The notes under the pieces: generated by a model
Database searches by the model: none
Told to the model about the DNA's origin: nothing
Seen by the model: only the letters and a program-made list of their open reading frames with translations
DNA from: Actinomycetota bacterium
Lineage (GTDB): Bacteria; Actinomycetota; UBA4738
Assembly (NCBI GenBank): GCA_005888465.1
Contig: VAYJ01000064.1
Span: forward strand, 7,303 to 31,139
DNA length: 23,837 bases
Reading direction: 5' to 3'
Translations under genes and position numbers: made by a program
Shown: piece by piece, positions 6,479 through 14,270 of the stretch
How positions within the stretch are numbered: the first letter of the stretch is position 1
How the letters are laid out: every line of letters starts with the position of its first letter

Positions 6479-7632
6479 TGGGCGAGCCTTCGATCCCGCC
6501 GCGCTTCGAACCGCCGCATCGCCGGCTCATGGCGCCCGGCCCGAGCACCGCCGACATCCGGGTTCGCCAGGCGATGGCTCAGCCGGTGATCGGGCATCTC
6601 GATCCCGCAACCGGCCAGCTGCTCAACGAGATCCAGGCGATGCTCCGGACCGTCTTCCGAACCGACAACGTCCTCACCTTCCCCGTGTCGGGAACCGGGA
6701 CCGCCGGCATGGAGTGCGCGCTCATGAATGTGCTCGAGCCGGGCGAGGTGGCGCTGCTCGTGGTCGGCGGGGCCTTCGCGGAGCGCATGGTGGAGATCGC
6801 GAGCCGGTGTGGCGCCGAGGTCCAGGTGATCGGCGGCGAGTGGGGCCGGCCGGTGCCCGATTCGGAGGTGGCGGCCGCGCTCAAGGAGCACCCGGACGCG
6901 AAGATCGTCGGCGTCGTCCACGCCGAGACTTCCACCGGCGTGCTGCAACCGTTGGAAGGGATCGGCGAGCTCTGCCGCGACCACGGAGCTATGCTCGTCG
7001 TGGACGCGGTGGCGTCGCTCGGCGGGATCCCCGTCGAGGTCGACGCGTGGGGGATCGACGTCTGCTACTCGGGCTCGCAGAAGTGCCTGTCGGTGCCGCC
7101 CGGGCTCGCGCCGATCACGTTCTCGGAGCGTGCCGTGCATGTTCGAACGAACCGCGCGACGCCGATGCACTCGTTCTACCTGGACGTGCTCCCGATCAGC
7201 CAGTACCTGGGGAGCGAGCGCCTGTACCACCACACTGCGCCGATCTCGATGCTCTATGGGCTGCACGAGGGCCTTCGGATGGTGCTGGAGGAGGGCCTTG
7301 ACCAACGGTGGCGCCGCCACGCGGAGCTCGGGGCCGAGCTGCTCGCCGCCTTGCAGGAGCGCGGCTTTGACCCCTACGCGCCCGAGGGCCACCGGCTCCC
7401 GGAGGTGGTCTGCGGGCGCCTTCCCGACTGGGTCGACGATAAGCCCATGCGCCGGCGCCTGCTGGACGAGTTCGGGATCGAGGTCGCCGGTGGCCTGGGC
7501 GACCTCGCTGGCAAGGTCTGGCGCCTGGGCCTCATGGGCGAGTCGTGCACTCGGGACAACGTCGACGCCGTCCTCTCTGCGATCGACGTGCTCGCCGCCT
7601 CCGTCCGGTCCGGGGTCAGCTCTGACGCGTGA
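6478..7632 (+). CDS. Class V aminotransferase (alanine/serine-glyoxylate aminotransferase type)
   Basis: A 384-residue PLP enzyme likely to convert glyoxylate to glycine using alanine or serine as amino donor. Motifs are MAPGPSTADIRVRQAM (18-33, the AGT N-terminal signature), SGTGTAGMECAL (71-82, cofactor phosphate), the cofactor Asp in VVDAVASLGG (D176) and the Schiff-base lysine K202 in YSGSQKCLSVPPGLAP. The C-terminal domain ends near VWRLGLMGESCTRDNVDAVLSAI, as in alanine-glyoxylate aminotransferases. Its ATG overlaps the oxidase stop by one base. Together they form a two-step hydroxyacid to oxoacid to amino acid module, reminiscent of photorespiratory glycolate salvage. The last 17 bases overlap the 3' end of the convergent gene. 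Phosphoserine aminotransferase or a (S)-ureidoglycine enzyme are possible relatives but less likely. Confidence 0.9.
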   Translation: MGEPSIPPRFEPPHRRLMAPGPSTADIRVRQAMAQPVIGHLDPATGQLLNEIQAMLRTVFRTDNVLTFPVSGTGTAGMECALMNVLEPGEVALLVVGGAFAERMVEIASRCGAEVQVIGGEWGRPVPDSEVAAALKEHPDAKIVGVVHAETSTGVLQPLEGIGELCRDHGAMLVVDAVASLGGIPVEVDAWGIDVCYSGSQKCLSVPPGLAPITFSERAVHVRTNRATPMHSFYLDVLPISQYLGSERLYHHTAPISMLYGLHEGLRMVLEEGLDQRWRRHAELGAELLAALQERGFDPYAPEGHRLPEVVCGRLPDWVDDKPMRRRLLDEFGIEVAGGLGDLAGKVWRLGLMGESCTRDNVDAVLSAIDVLAASVRSGVSSDA

Positions 7633-8685
7633 GCGTCAGGGTCATGCTGCCGGCGAATGCGACCTGACCGCCGCCGGGGAGTTGCTTCGACGGGAACCCC
7701 TTGAACTGCATCTGCATGTCGAACTGCGCCACGAGCAGCGTCTTCACGAGTGACCCGCCGGTCGGGTCGAACCACGCGGTCTGGTCCATCGAGACGCTGC
7801 CGCCGTACTGGATCGTCGGGTGCGACCCTTTCGGGATCGGGGCGCCCTTACCGTACATGTCGAGCAGCTTGCGGAGGTCGATCGTGAGGTCGAGGGGCAC
7901 GGACATCGTGCTGCGGATGACGGCTGCCTTGACGCCGCTCACGTTCTCGTACCGGACGAGCGTGTTGTGCGACGTGTAGCTGAGGTCGCCCCCGCCGAAC
8001 GGGAGCGTCTGGTCGAAGGACTTCGTCCACGTGTCCCCGGGCTTCACGGGGTGATCGGGAAGGACGGGCGTGAACTGGTCCGTGCCGGGGAAGTCGAATC
8101 CCGATCCACCCGTGGTGGAGGCCAGGTCGCCGCCGACCAGGATGCGGCCGTCGCGAGCCACCTGGATCCGGGATGTGTATTGGGAGGTGTTCGCGACCGG
8201 TTGCCCGTTGAAGTTCCCCGAGATGTTCGCCGCCGTAAGCTCCACAGTGGCGATGCCCTTGGGATCGACGTCTCGGCGATCGTTCCCTTGAGCGGCCCGG
8301 ACTGTGTCCCGGCCCGGATCATGCCGTCCATGTTCATGGAGAGCGCGTAGGTGAAGGTCTGACCCGTCGGGAAGGACATAGCGAGCGCCGTCGCTTGGCC
8401 GCTCGAGCGCCGGAGCGAGAGGAACGCGAATGCGCCTGCGGCGAGCGCCACGACGAGGGCGGCAGCGACCAGGATCCTGCCCTTGGACCGGCCGCGCCGC
8501 CGACGCCGAACCGGCAGCGACGGCAGGTGCATCCCGCCGCCGCCCGAGCCGCTGCCGAACGCCCACGTGTGGTCGAGGGCGGACGGCGACGGAGGGGGCG
8601 GGATGGTGGCGGTGGGGGCCGACGACGGCTCGACGCCAGGCATGGGTGGCGGTTCGTTCGCGCCGTATTCGTCGAACAGGCTCAC
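7616..8685 (-). pseudogene. One-TM proline-rich membrane protein with extracellular domain, interrupted by a frameshift
   Basis: The two halves of this gene lie in different frames. From GTG at 8685 (AGGGGG upstream) the first frame gives a Pro-rich cytoplasmic segment (residues 11-36), Gly-rich GSGSGGGG, a basic RRRRRGRSKGR stop-transfer run and a membrane helix at about 71-90. The start of an outside domain (FPTGQTFTYALSMNMDG) follows. Near 8265-8285 sense passes to the other frame at DVDPKGIATVELTAANISG. It then continues for about 218 residues of beta-rich sequence (SYTSHNTLVRYENV, PTIQYGGSVSMDQTAWFDP, AQFDMQMQFKG) to the stop at 7616. A single missing base (or -1 slip) after about codon 137 explains the break, and no heptameric slippery site is present. 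The intact protein would have about 355 residues. It may be a true pseudogene or an assembly error. Function unknown; a DUF6263-like lipoprotein or sensor domain is only a guess. Confidence 0.7.
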
Positions 8686-8774
8686 TACGCACCCCCTGGA
8701 CGGTCCCGACCTGGTCCTACAACGAATCGACCGGCCGGGGGCGCCGGTTGAGCATGTGAGAACATCGTCGGGCC

Positions 8775-9632
8775 ATGCCCGGGATCGACCTGCACGTGCA
8801 CACGCGGTACTCCGACGGGACGTTCACGCCCGAGGAGGCGCTCTCGCTCGCAGGGGAGCTAGGGTTGGACGTCCTGGCCATCACCGACCACGACACGACG
8901 GAGGGGCTGGCCGAGGCGGCCGACGCCGGCGCCTCACGCGGGATCCGGGTGGTGCCCGGCGTGGAGTTCTCGACGGTGCGAAACGGGGAAGGCGTCCACG
9001 TCCTCTGCTACTTCATGGACGCCGAGCACCCGGAGTTCGCGGCGGAGCTCACGCGGCTGCAGGAGGATCGCTTCACGCGCGGCGAGCGCATGGTCGCGAA
9101 GCTCCAGGAGCTCGGTTACCCCATCAGGTTCGAGCGCGTGCGGGACATCGCCCACGGGGGGAACATCGTTCGCCCTCACGTCGCGCAGGCGCTCGTCGAA
9201 GCCGGCGTCGTCCCGACCTTGGCGGACGCGTTCAGCGACGAGTTGATCGGATCGAGCGGGCGGGCCTACGTCGAGAAGCACGCCCTGGAGCCGCTGGACG
9301 CGATCGCGCTCATCCACCGCGCGGGAGGCGTCTGCGTGCTCGCGCACCCGGGAACGTTTCGGGAGACCACACCGGTCCCCGAGGGCCTGATCGACGAGCT
9401 TGCGCAAGCCGGCCTGGACGGGATCGAAGCCTCACATCCCGAGCACACCCCCGAGGTCGAAGCCCGGTATATCGCGAAGGCTGAATCGCTGGACCTCGTC
9501 TGGACCGGGTCGTCGGACTGCCACGGAACCCGTTACGAACCGGTTCGCCTGGGCGTGCGGACCACGCCGCCGGAGCAGTTCGAGCGGTTGGAGGCACGCG
9601 CCCGGGACGTTCGCGCGGCTCGCGCGACGTAG
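8775..9632 (+). CDS. PHP-domain phosphoesterase (TrpH/RNase AM-like)
   Basis: A 285-residue metal-dependent phosphoesterase of the stand-alone PHP family, in which characterised members hydrolyse 3',5'-nucleoside bisphosphates or trim RNA 5' ends. Metal-binding motifs run in order: DLHVHTRYSDG (H7, H9, D14), ITDHDTT (D38, H39), PGVEFS (E64), GVHVLCYF (H75), VLAHPGTF (about H194) and the final SSDCHG (D/H near 253-255). The insertion domain between about 95 and 160 (RGERMVAKLQELG, NIVRPHVAQALVEAG) is typical of the TrpH/YciV branch. Start ATG at 8775 opens directly into the first metal motif; its ribosome site is weak. The gene ends 3 bases before the convergent RES toxin stop. The exact substrate is not shown. 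Confidence 0.9.
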   Translation: MPGIDLHVHTRYSDGTFTPEEALSLAGELGLDVLAITDHDTTEGLAEAADAGASRGIRVVPGVEFSTVRNGEGVHVLCYFMDAEHPEFAAELTRLQEDRFTRGERMVAKLQELGYPIRFERVRDIAHGGNIVRPHVAQALVEAGVVPTLADAFSDELIGSSGRAYVEKHALEPLDAIALIHRAGGVCVLAHPGTFRETTPVPEGLIDELAQAGLDGIEASHPEHTPEVEARYIAKAESLDLVWTGSSDCHGTRYEPVRLGVRTTPPEQFERLEARARDVRAARAT

Positions 9633-9635
9633 GGG

Positions 9636-10193
9636 TTACCTGCCGAGGCCGATCCCGAAGCGCTCCGCCATGGCGCGCACCAGTGGGTGGCCGGTGGTGA
9701 GCGGATCGGGCCTGCCGCCGACGCGGAGCCGCGGGATCGCGCGTTCGGCGAAAAGCGTCACGTTGGACCAGCCGGCCTCGATCGTCGACCACCACGCGAA
9801 CCCGTCGCTCCCGTCGTCGAAGGCCTGCAGCGCGATCGGCTGGGTGACGGACCGGTCGCTCGTCGCGACCCAGGACGGCCGAAGGCGTCGGCGGACGAGC
9901 TCCTGCGGGTCATCGAGGTCGTGGACGGCAGAGAGCCCGGCGTCATCGATCGCGGCGAGCGCGTACCGGCGGCCGTCCGCGCGCACCAGGTCGCCGTCGG
10001 ACAGACGCTGGCCCCGGAAGCGCAGGAGGCGCTCGGCGACGGCCGAGAGCGCCACGCGCGTCGCGTAGAGCGCGCCGTAGCGGTCGGGGTTGTCGTGCCG
10101 GCTGGAGCCCTGGAGGGCCCGCGCCACGAACAGGGGTCCGCCGTCCTCGGCAGGGTCGGCCCCGTCGCGCGCGGGGAACACGCGGTACAACAC
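9636..10193 (-). CDS. RES-domain toxin (NAD+ phosphorylase/hydrolase family, MbcT-like)
   Basis: A 185-residue toxin of a type II RES/Xre module. Characterised RES toxins (MbcT, ParT and Pseudomonas Res) deplete NAD+ or modify proteins with it. The opening LYRVFP carries the usual Arg. The next core segment, SRHDNPDRYGALYATRVALSAVAERL (31-56), supplies R32 or R38, Y43 and E54, matching the Arg-Tyr-Glu active site. The central WWSTIEAGWSNVTLF segment supplies the Ser/Asn region. The RHDNPDRYGALYA pattern resembles the mycobacterial MbcT branch rather than the GGRWNPPG branch. GTG at 10193 follows the antitoxin stop by 2 bases, so the pair is one transcript with the antitoxin first. The 3' end lies 3 bases from the convergent PHP gene. 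Confidence 0.88.
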   Translation of the reverse strand: MLYRVFPARDGADPAEDGGPLFVARALQGSSRHDNPDRYGALYATRVALSAVAERLLRFRGQRLSDGDLVRADGRRYALAAIDDAGLSAVHDLDDPQELVRRRLRPSWVATSDRSVTQPIALQAFDDGSDGFAWWSTIEAGWSNVTLFAERAIPRLRVGGRPDPLTTGHPLVRAMAERFGIGLGR

Positions 10194-10195
10194 GC

Positions 10196-10528
10196 TCAGG
10201 CGTAGGACTCGGCTTCGTCGGCGTCGATCGCCTGCAGCACGTCGGTGATCCGCCCAACTGCGAGCAGGTCGATCGGACGACGGTCGCCGAGCTGGGGGTT
10301 GATCCCCTGCAACCAGGAGATCGCCGTCTCTCGCTGATACAGGCCGAGCAGCCGGGAGAGGATGAACTCGGTGCCCTCGAGCTTTCGCCGGTTCTCCGCG
10401 TCGGGCTCCTCCGTGCGAAGCCAGCGGCTTACGCGAGATGGGCTGACTCCGAGCGCCCGGGCTACGCGGGCCTGACTTCCCAGGTCCCGGGCTACGGCCT
10501 CGAGCTTCGTTCGGGTCGCCACCGGCAT
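10196..10528 (-). CDS. Xre/MbcA/ParS-family antitoxin of the RES toxin
   Basis: A 110-residue antitoxin. The N-terminal half holds a helix-turn-helix (about residues 17-38, LGSQARVARALGVSPSRVSRWLR). The C-terminal half is the DUF2384/MbcA-type toxin-binding part (INPQLGDRRPIDLLAVGRITDVLQAIDADEAESYA), whose tail enters the RES active site in solved complexes. ATG at 10528 is preferred over a TTG 18 bases upstream, because a good -10 box (TATACT, 10540-10535) lies within that extension. The -10 position makes the ATG the likely first transcribed codon, giving a leaderless mRNA. A 19-bp palindrome immediately upstream of the box suggests autorepression. The order antitoxin-toxin with 2 bases between is standard. 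Confidence 0.9.
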   Translation of the reverse strand: MPVATRTKLEAVARDLGSQARVARALGVSPSRVSRWLRTEEPDAENRRKLEGTEFILSRLLGLYQRETAISWLQGINPQLGDRRPIDLLAVGRITDVLQAIDADEAESYA

Positions 10529-10534
10529 GCTTCG

Positions 10535-10560
10535 AGTATAGCGCAATGGAATCCGTTGCG
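10535..10560 (-). promoter_or_regulatory. Promoter and palindromic operator of the RES/Xre operon
   Basis: On the minus strand a -10 box TATACT (10540-10535) stands 6 bases before the antitoxin ATG. Directly upstream is a 19-bp near-perfect palindrome, CGCAATGGAATCCGTTGCG on the plus strand (10542-10560). Eight of nine base pairs are symmetric around a central A/T; the only mismatch is the T/G pair at positions 6 and 14. Its place in the -10/-35 spacer is ideal for an autorepressor, most simply the Xre antitoxin. Binding is inferred. Confidence 0.6.
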
Positions 10561-10624
10561 GTCGTGAGCGTCCTGTCGGTGGTGGCTCATAGCGTCACCG
10601 GCGAACTGAGGGGGAGGAGCCATC

Positions 10625-12130
10625 GTGAAACGAATGCCCGCCATGCTCGTCTGCGTCGCGGCGTCGGCGCTCGTGATCGGAGTCCCATCCCCGGCCCGGG
10701 GCCAGGCCGTTCGCCATCTGCAGCCGCCGCGCCGCGCCGCCGGACCCTTTGGGGCGACGCCCGCGGCCTCCCAGCAGGCCCGGCGCGGCTACCTCGTTCC
10801 GGATCCCGCCGGGCTCGCGCGCGCCAAGGCTACGGCCACGTCGCGACACGTGGCACTCGCACCCCCCGACCCAAGCTCGCCCGTCGCCTTCCGAAGCTGG
10901 AAGGGCGTCTACGACACCTCGGTGTCGCCGCCGGACTCGACCGGGGCGATCGGGCCGACGCGCTACATCGAACTCGTGAACGACCAGTTCGGCATCTACG
11001 ACCGGACGAACAACACGGCGCTCTCAAGCGGGACGATCGCAACCCTCACGGGTGACGCCTCGGGCTCGCTCACGGACCCGCAGATCCTCTGGGACCCGGG
11101 GACGGCGCGCTTCTACTACGTGGTCCTGGACACGAGTAGCAACGTCTTCGACGTCGGGTTCAGCACCACCGACACGCCGACGACCGCTGCCGATTGGTGC
11201 CAGTACACGGACGACCCCGGCTACGGGTCGAGCCTGCCCGACTATCCGAAGCTCGGCGACACCCAGGACTTCCTCCTGATCGGCGTGAACGTCGGGCTCT
11301 ACCTGCGCTCCGACGTGGACTGGGTCACCAAGCCCGCTCCCGGGCCGACGTGCCCGTCGGCGGGCTCGTTCCGCACCGGGCAGAAGCAGACGCTCAAGAA
11401 CGCCGACGGGACGAAGGCCGTCACGCCGGTGCCGGTCAACCAGATCGACACGAGCGCCGGCGGATGGATCATCGCGGCGAAGGACCTCACCGGCAGCACG
11501 CGTCGAACCCTGTCGCTCTTCTCCGTCACCACGAACCCTGACGGGACCGCGAACATCGCCGGCACGGCGACGTCGGTCATCGTGTCGACGTACGCGCTCC
11601 CGCCCCCGGCGCCGCAGAAGGGCACCACCGCGGTGCTGGACACGATGGACGGGCGGCTGACGCAAGCCGTGTCGGCGATCGATCCGACGATCGGGTCCGT
11701 CGTGATTTGGACCCAACACACGATCTCGGGCGGCGCGGGCGTGTCGCTCGACGTCTTCAACGGGGCGATCGCGCCCGACCGAGCGATGTCGGCCGGCGGA
11801 TCCGCCTTCGGCGACGCGATGGTGCTCGCCTTCGACACCTCCTCCTCGAGCACCGACGTGGCGTTCCAGATGGTGTCGAAGATCGGCGCCAGCGCGCAGT
11901 CCGCCTTCGTGCTCGTTCGGCAGTCGGCCGGCCCGAACGTCGACTTCACGTGCTTCGCGCCGGACGGGCCGCCCTGCCGCTGGGGCGACTACGCGGGGGC
12001 CTCGCCGGATCCCGCCGCGACCCTCACGGGAAGCCACGGCCAGGTCTGGCTGACCGACACGTACAACGTCTCCAGCACGAACAACACGAACGTCGACTGG
12101 CGAACCCAGAACGTGGGCGCAGCCCCCTAG
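10625..12130 (+). CDS. Secreted protein, probable beta-propeller/sialidase-like fold, function unknown
   Basis: A 501-residue exported protein starting at GTG 10625, with a clear ribosome site GGAGG 7 bases upstream. Residues 1-26 form a Sec signal peptide: basic MKR, hydrophobic AMLVCVAASALVIGV, then a site near PARG-QA. A proline/alanine-rich linker follows to about residue 90. The remainder is rich in short strands, Thr, Ser, Asp and Trp, with repeated motifs such as DSTGAIGPTRYIELVNDQFGIYDR, DPQILWDPGTARFYYVVLD and CRWGDYAGASPDP. The last resembles the RWGDYS-type segment near the end of BNR/sialidase-like propellers. No catalytic set was recognised. It lacks an anchor, so it is probably released or wall-associated. 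The 77 bases upstream hold the divergent RES/Xre control region. Confidence 0.8.
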   Translation: MKRMPAMLVCVAASALVIGVPSPARGQAVRHLQPPRRAAGPFGATPAASQQARRGYLVPDPAGLARAKATATSRHVALAPPDPSSPVAFRSWKGVYDTSVSPPDSTGAIGPTRYIELVNDQFGIYDRTNNTALSSGTIATLTGDASGSLTDPQILWDPGTARFYYVVLDTSSNVFDVGFSTTDTPTTAADWCQYTDDPGYGSSLPDYPKLGDTQDFLLIGVNVGLYLRSDVDWVTKPAPGPTCPSAGSFRTGQKQTLKNADGTKAVTPVPVNQIDTSAGGWIIAAKDLTGSTRRTLSLFSVTTNPDGTANIAGTATSVIVSTYALPPPAPQKGTTAVLDTMDGRLTQAVSAIDPTIGSVVIWTQHTISGGAGVSLDVFNGAIAPDRAMSAGGSAFGDAMVLAFDTSSSSTDVAFQMVSKIGASAQSAFVLVRQSAGPNVDFTCFAPDGPPCRWGDYAGASPDPAATLTGSHGQVWLTDTYNVSSTNNTNVDWRTQNVGAAP

Positions 12131-12174
12131 CGCTTGCGGAGGATGGCCCGGCGGTGCTATTCGATGCGCCGCAG

Positions 12175-12780
12175 ATGCAGATCGACAACGAGTTCACGGT
12201 CGCGGCGCCGATCCATCGGGTGTGGGCGTACCTGCTCGACGTCGAGCGCGTCGCGCCCTGCATGCCGGGGGCCGAGCTCACGGAGGTCGTCGACGACCAC
12301 ACGTGGAAGGGCAAGACCAGCGTCAAGGTGGGGCCGGTCGCGCTCTCCTTCGCCGGGACGGTCGTCGTGCAGGAGCGCGACGACGCCGCGCACCGGGTGG
12401 TGCTGAAAGCGCAGGGCATGGAACAGCGCGGCAAGGGTGCTGCCTCTGCGTCCGTTGTTTCTCACTTGGAGGAGGTCGCCGACGGGACGAAGGTCACCAT
12501 GCAGGCCGACCTCACGATCTCGGGCGCGGTCGCCCAGTACGGCCGAGGCATGATCCAGGACATCTCGCAGCGGCTCACCGCCGAGTTCGCCGCGTGCCTC
12601 GCGCAGAACATTACGGCCGAGGCTGCCTCGACCGAGGATGCCACCCCAGAACCGGCGGCTGCGGCCGCCGTCGCGAGGCCCGTGAAGGGGTTCCGGCTGG
12701 GTCTGTGGGCCGCATGGCGCGCCGTCGCACGGTTCTTCCGGGGACTCTTCGGCGGCTCCTCGTCTGCGCCGGCGGGCTGA
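12175..12780 (+). CDS. coxG: CoxG-like SRPBCC-family protein with C-terminal amphipathic helix
   Basis: A 201-residue protein. Residues 1-150 form a CoxG/SRPBCC lipid-binding fold: FTVAAPIHRVWAYLLDVERVAPCMPGAEL, then WKGKTSVKVGPVALSFAGTVVVQERDD, and ADLTISGAVAQYGRGMIQDISQRLTAEFAACL. An Ala/Pro linker (about 150-169) leads to a helix rich in Trp, Phe and Arg at about 170-193, suited to lying on a membrane. In aerobic CO dehydrogenases CoxG is needed to attach the enzyme to the membrane, and the mycobacterial protein is reported to handle menaquinone. ATG at 12175 matches the family N-terminus; an in-frame GTG at 12154 is better spaced from GGAGG (12137-12141) and may be the true start. It lies on the opposite strand from the cox operon and converges with it. 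Confidence 0.88.
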   Translation: MQIDNEFTVAAPIHRVWAYLLDVERVAPCMPGAELTEVVDDHTWKGKTSVKVGPVALSFAGTVVVQERDDAAHRVVLKAQGMEQRGKGAASASVVSHLEEVADGTKVTMQADLTISGAVAQYGRGMIQDISQRLTAEFAACLAQNITAEAASTEDATPEPAAAAAVARPVKGFRLGLWAAWRAVARFFRGLFGGSSSAPAG

Positions 12781-12793
12781 GGGACTGGCCAAC

Positions 12794-13105
12794 GTGGAAG
12801 ACGCCGAGCGGCTTCGCGAACGATTGCGTGAGGACGAGAAGCTCCTGCGTAGCGCGGAGAAGGCGCTCACCGAGATCAAGGTGGCGCAGGGCCTGTCGGA
12901 GCCGCAGGCGTCGGTGCTCGCGGCGCTTCGCATCCGGCTGAGGGGCGACGCGGGGAGCTCGCTCGAGGACCTGCTGACGGCCGCTGGCGACCTTGGCAAG
13001 CCGGACATCGACGATCTGCTGACCGCGGGTGAGAAGCCGAAGCGCTCGCTCGACGACGTGCTCGCCGAAAAGCCCAAGCCAAAAAGGGAGTGGCCGGGGA
13101 ACTGA
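12794..13105 (+). CDS. Small coiled-coil protein with repeated Leu-Asp motifs, function unknown
   Basis: A 103-residue protein starting with GTG 13 bases after the CoxG stop and so probably cotranscribed with it. Residues 1-30 are a highly charged helix with heptad-like leucines (RLRERLREDEKLLRSAEKALTEI), a likely coiled coil. A second helical segment is at 37-50. The C-terminal part carries three short related motifs, SLEDLL (56-61), DIDDLL (71-76) and SLDDVL (85-90), spaced 14-15 residues apart, followed by a Lys/Pro tail (EKPKPKR). This looks like a set of docking motifs on a flexible arm rather than an enzyme. I recognise no family. It is 4 bases from the convergent coxE stop. Confidence 0.65.
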   Translation: MEDAERLRERLREDEKLLRSAEKALTEIKVAQGLSEPQASVLAALRIRLRGDAGSSLEDLLTAAGDLGKPDIDDLLTAGEKPKRSLDDVLAEKPKPKREWPGN

Positions 13106-13109
13106 CCGC

Positions 13110-14270
13110 CTAGGCGAGCGCGACCGCGGCCGAGAGCGCCTCCAGGCTCTCCAGGTCGTGGCCGGGCAGGAACACGTCGACGAACGGGAGCGACGCGGCC
13201 ATGCCGCGGGCGAGCGGCTCGTAACGCGGGCTGCCCTTGAGCGGGTTGACCCACACCAGCCGATGCGCGAGGCGCGCGAGACGCTGCATCTGCCGAGCGA
13301 GGAGCTCGGGGTCACCGCGCTCGAGCCCGTCGGAGCAGAGGACGACGACGCTCCCGCGAAGGGCCGAGCGCGACGCCCACCCGTCCAGCAACTCCTTCAG
13401 CGATTCGCCGATCCGCGTGCCGCCCTCCCAATCGGTGACGGCGGCGCCCGCGCTCGTGAGCGCCTCCCCGGGGTGGCGCGAGCGGACCGCGCGGGTGATC
13501 CGCGTGAGCCTGGTCCCAAAGCAGAACACCTCGACCTTGCGGCCGGCGCGGACGGCCGCGTGCGCGAACTCGACGAGCGGGCGGCTGTAGGGGGCCATCG
13601 AGCCCGAGACGTCCAGGATCAGGACGAGCGGTCGAGGGCGCGTGCGGCGCGCCTTCCACCGGCGCCGGAACGGCTCCCCCTCGGTGCGGAGCGACTGGCG
13701 GATCGTGCGGCGGAAGTCGAGCCGGTCGCCGGACGGCGATGCGCGATAGCGGCGCGAGCGCCGCGAAGGGATCGCGAACGCGAGGCGCCGGACGAGGGCG
13801 AGCGCCGCGCGTCGCTCGTCGACGGTCAGGTCCGCGAAGTCCTTTCGCCGAAGGACCTCAGTGTCGCTCGCGACGACCCGGATCGCCGACTCCCCCTCGA
13901 GCTCCTCCTCGGCACCTCCGCCTCGCCACGACGCGGCGACCACGATGCCGTCGGGCTCCTCGCCGGTCGGGACTCTCGTCTTCGGCTCGGCGGTCGGTGT
14001 GGCAGCGCCCCCGACGAAGGTCTCGTCCGGCGCAGCGGCTCCATCGTGGAAGTACCGATGGAAGAGCGCGTCCACGACGGGCAGATCCTCGTGCCTCGAC
14101 ACGAGCGTTGCGCGCGCGGCGAGCCTGAGGTCCTCGCGGTCGAACGGATCGAGCGCGACCGCGGCCCGACAGAACGCGAGCACGCGGCCGGTTCCGACGG
14201 GAAGGCCGACGGCCCGGAGGTACCGCCCGAAGCCGACCAGCCGATGCAGCGCCGGCGAGTGGCTAGCCAT
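13110..14270 (-). CDS. coxE: VWA-domain protein CoxE (molybdenum hydroxylase maturation)
   Basis: A 386-residue CoxE-type protein. The N-terminal half is a helical region with YLRAVGLPVGTGRVLAFCRA and HRYF. The C-terminal half is a von Willebrand A domain with the MIDAS motif DVSGSM (220-225), a Thr in GGTRIGESL and an Asp in LCSDGLERGDPE (near 300), all needed for metal-dependent partner binding. CoxE works with the AAA+ protein CoxD in maturing the Mo-containing active site of CO dehydrogenase in Afipia (Oligotropha). The start at ATG 14270 overlaps the coxD stop by 8 bases, giving translational coupling. It is the last gene of the cox operon, ending 4 bases from the convergent small coiled-coil gene. 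Confidence 0.92.
   Translation of the reverse strand: MASHSPALHRLVGFGRYLRAVGLPVGTGRVLAFCRAAVALDPFDREDLRLAARATLVSRHEDLPVVDALFHRYFHDGAAAPDETFVGGAATPTAEPKTRVPTGEEPDGIVVAASWRGGGAEEELEGESAIRVVASDTEVLRRKDFADLTVDERRAALALVRRLAFAIPSRRSRRYRASPSGDRLDFRRTIRQSLRTEGEPFRRRWKARRTRPRPLVLILDVSGSMAPYSRPLVEFAHAAVRAGRKVEVFCFGTRLTRITRAVRSRHPGEALTSAGAAVTDWEGGTRIGESLKELLDGWASRSALRGSVVVLCSDGLERGDPELLARQMQRLARLAHRLVWVNPLKGSPRYEPLARGMAASLPFVDVFLPGHDLESLEALSAAVALA

Noticed and set aside
8260..8290. Programmed -1 ribosomal frameshift in the one-TM protein gene.
   Set aside because: The direction of the shift fits, but no X XXY YYZ slippery heptamer or downstream stem was found; a single-base loss is simpler.
8730..8748. 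Inverted repeat ACCGGC/GCCGGT between two divergent genes.
   Set aside because: Six-base GC arms are expected by chance at this composition, and there is no T-tract for a terminator.
10529..10546. Upstream TTG start for the Xre antitoxin.
   Set aside because: The extension contains the -10 box and precedes the helix-turn-helix by non-conserved residues; the ATG at 10528 fits better.
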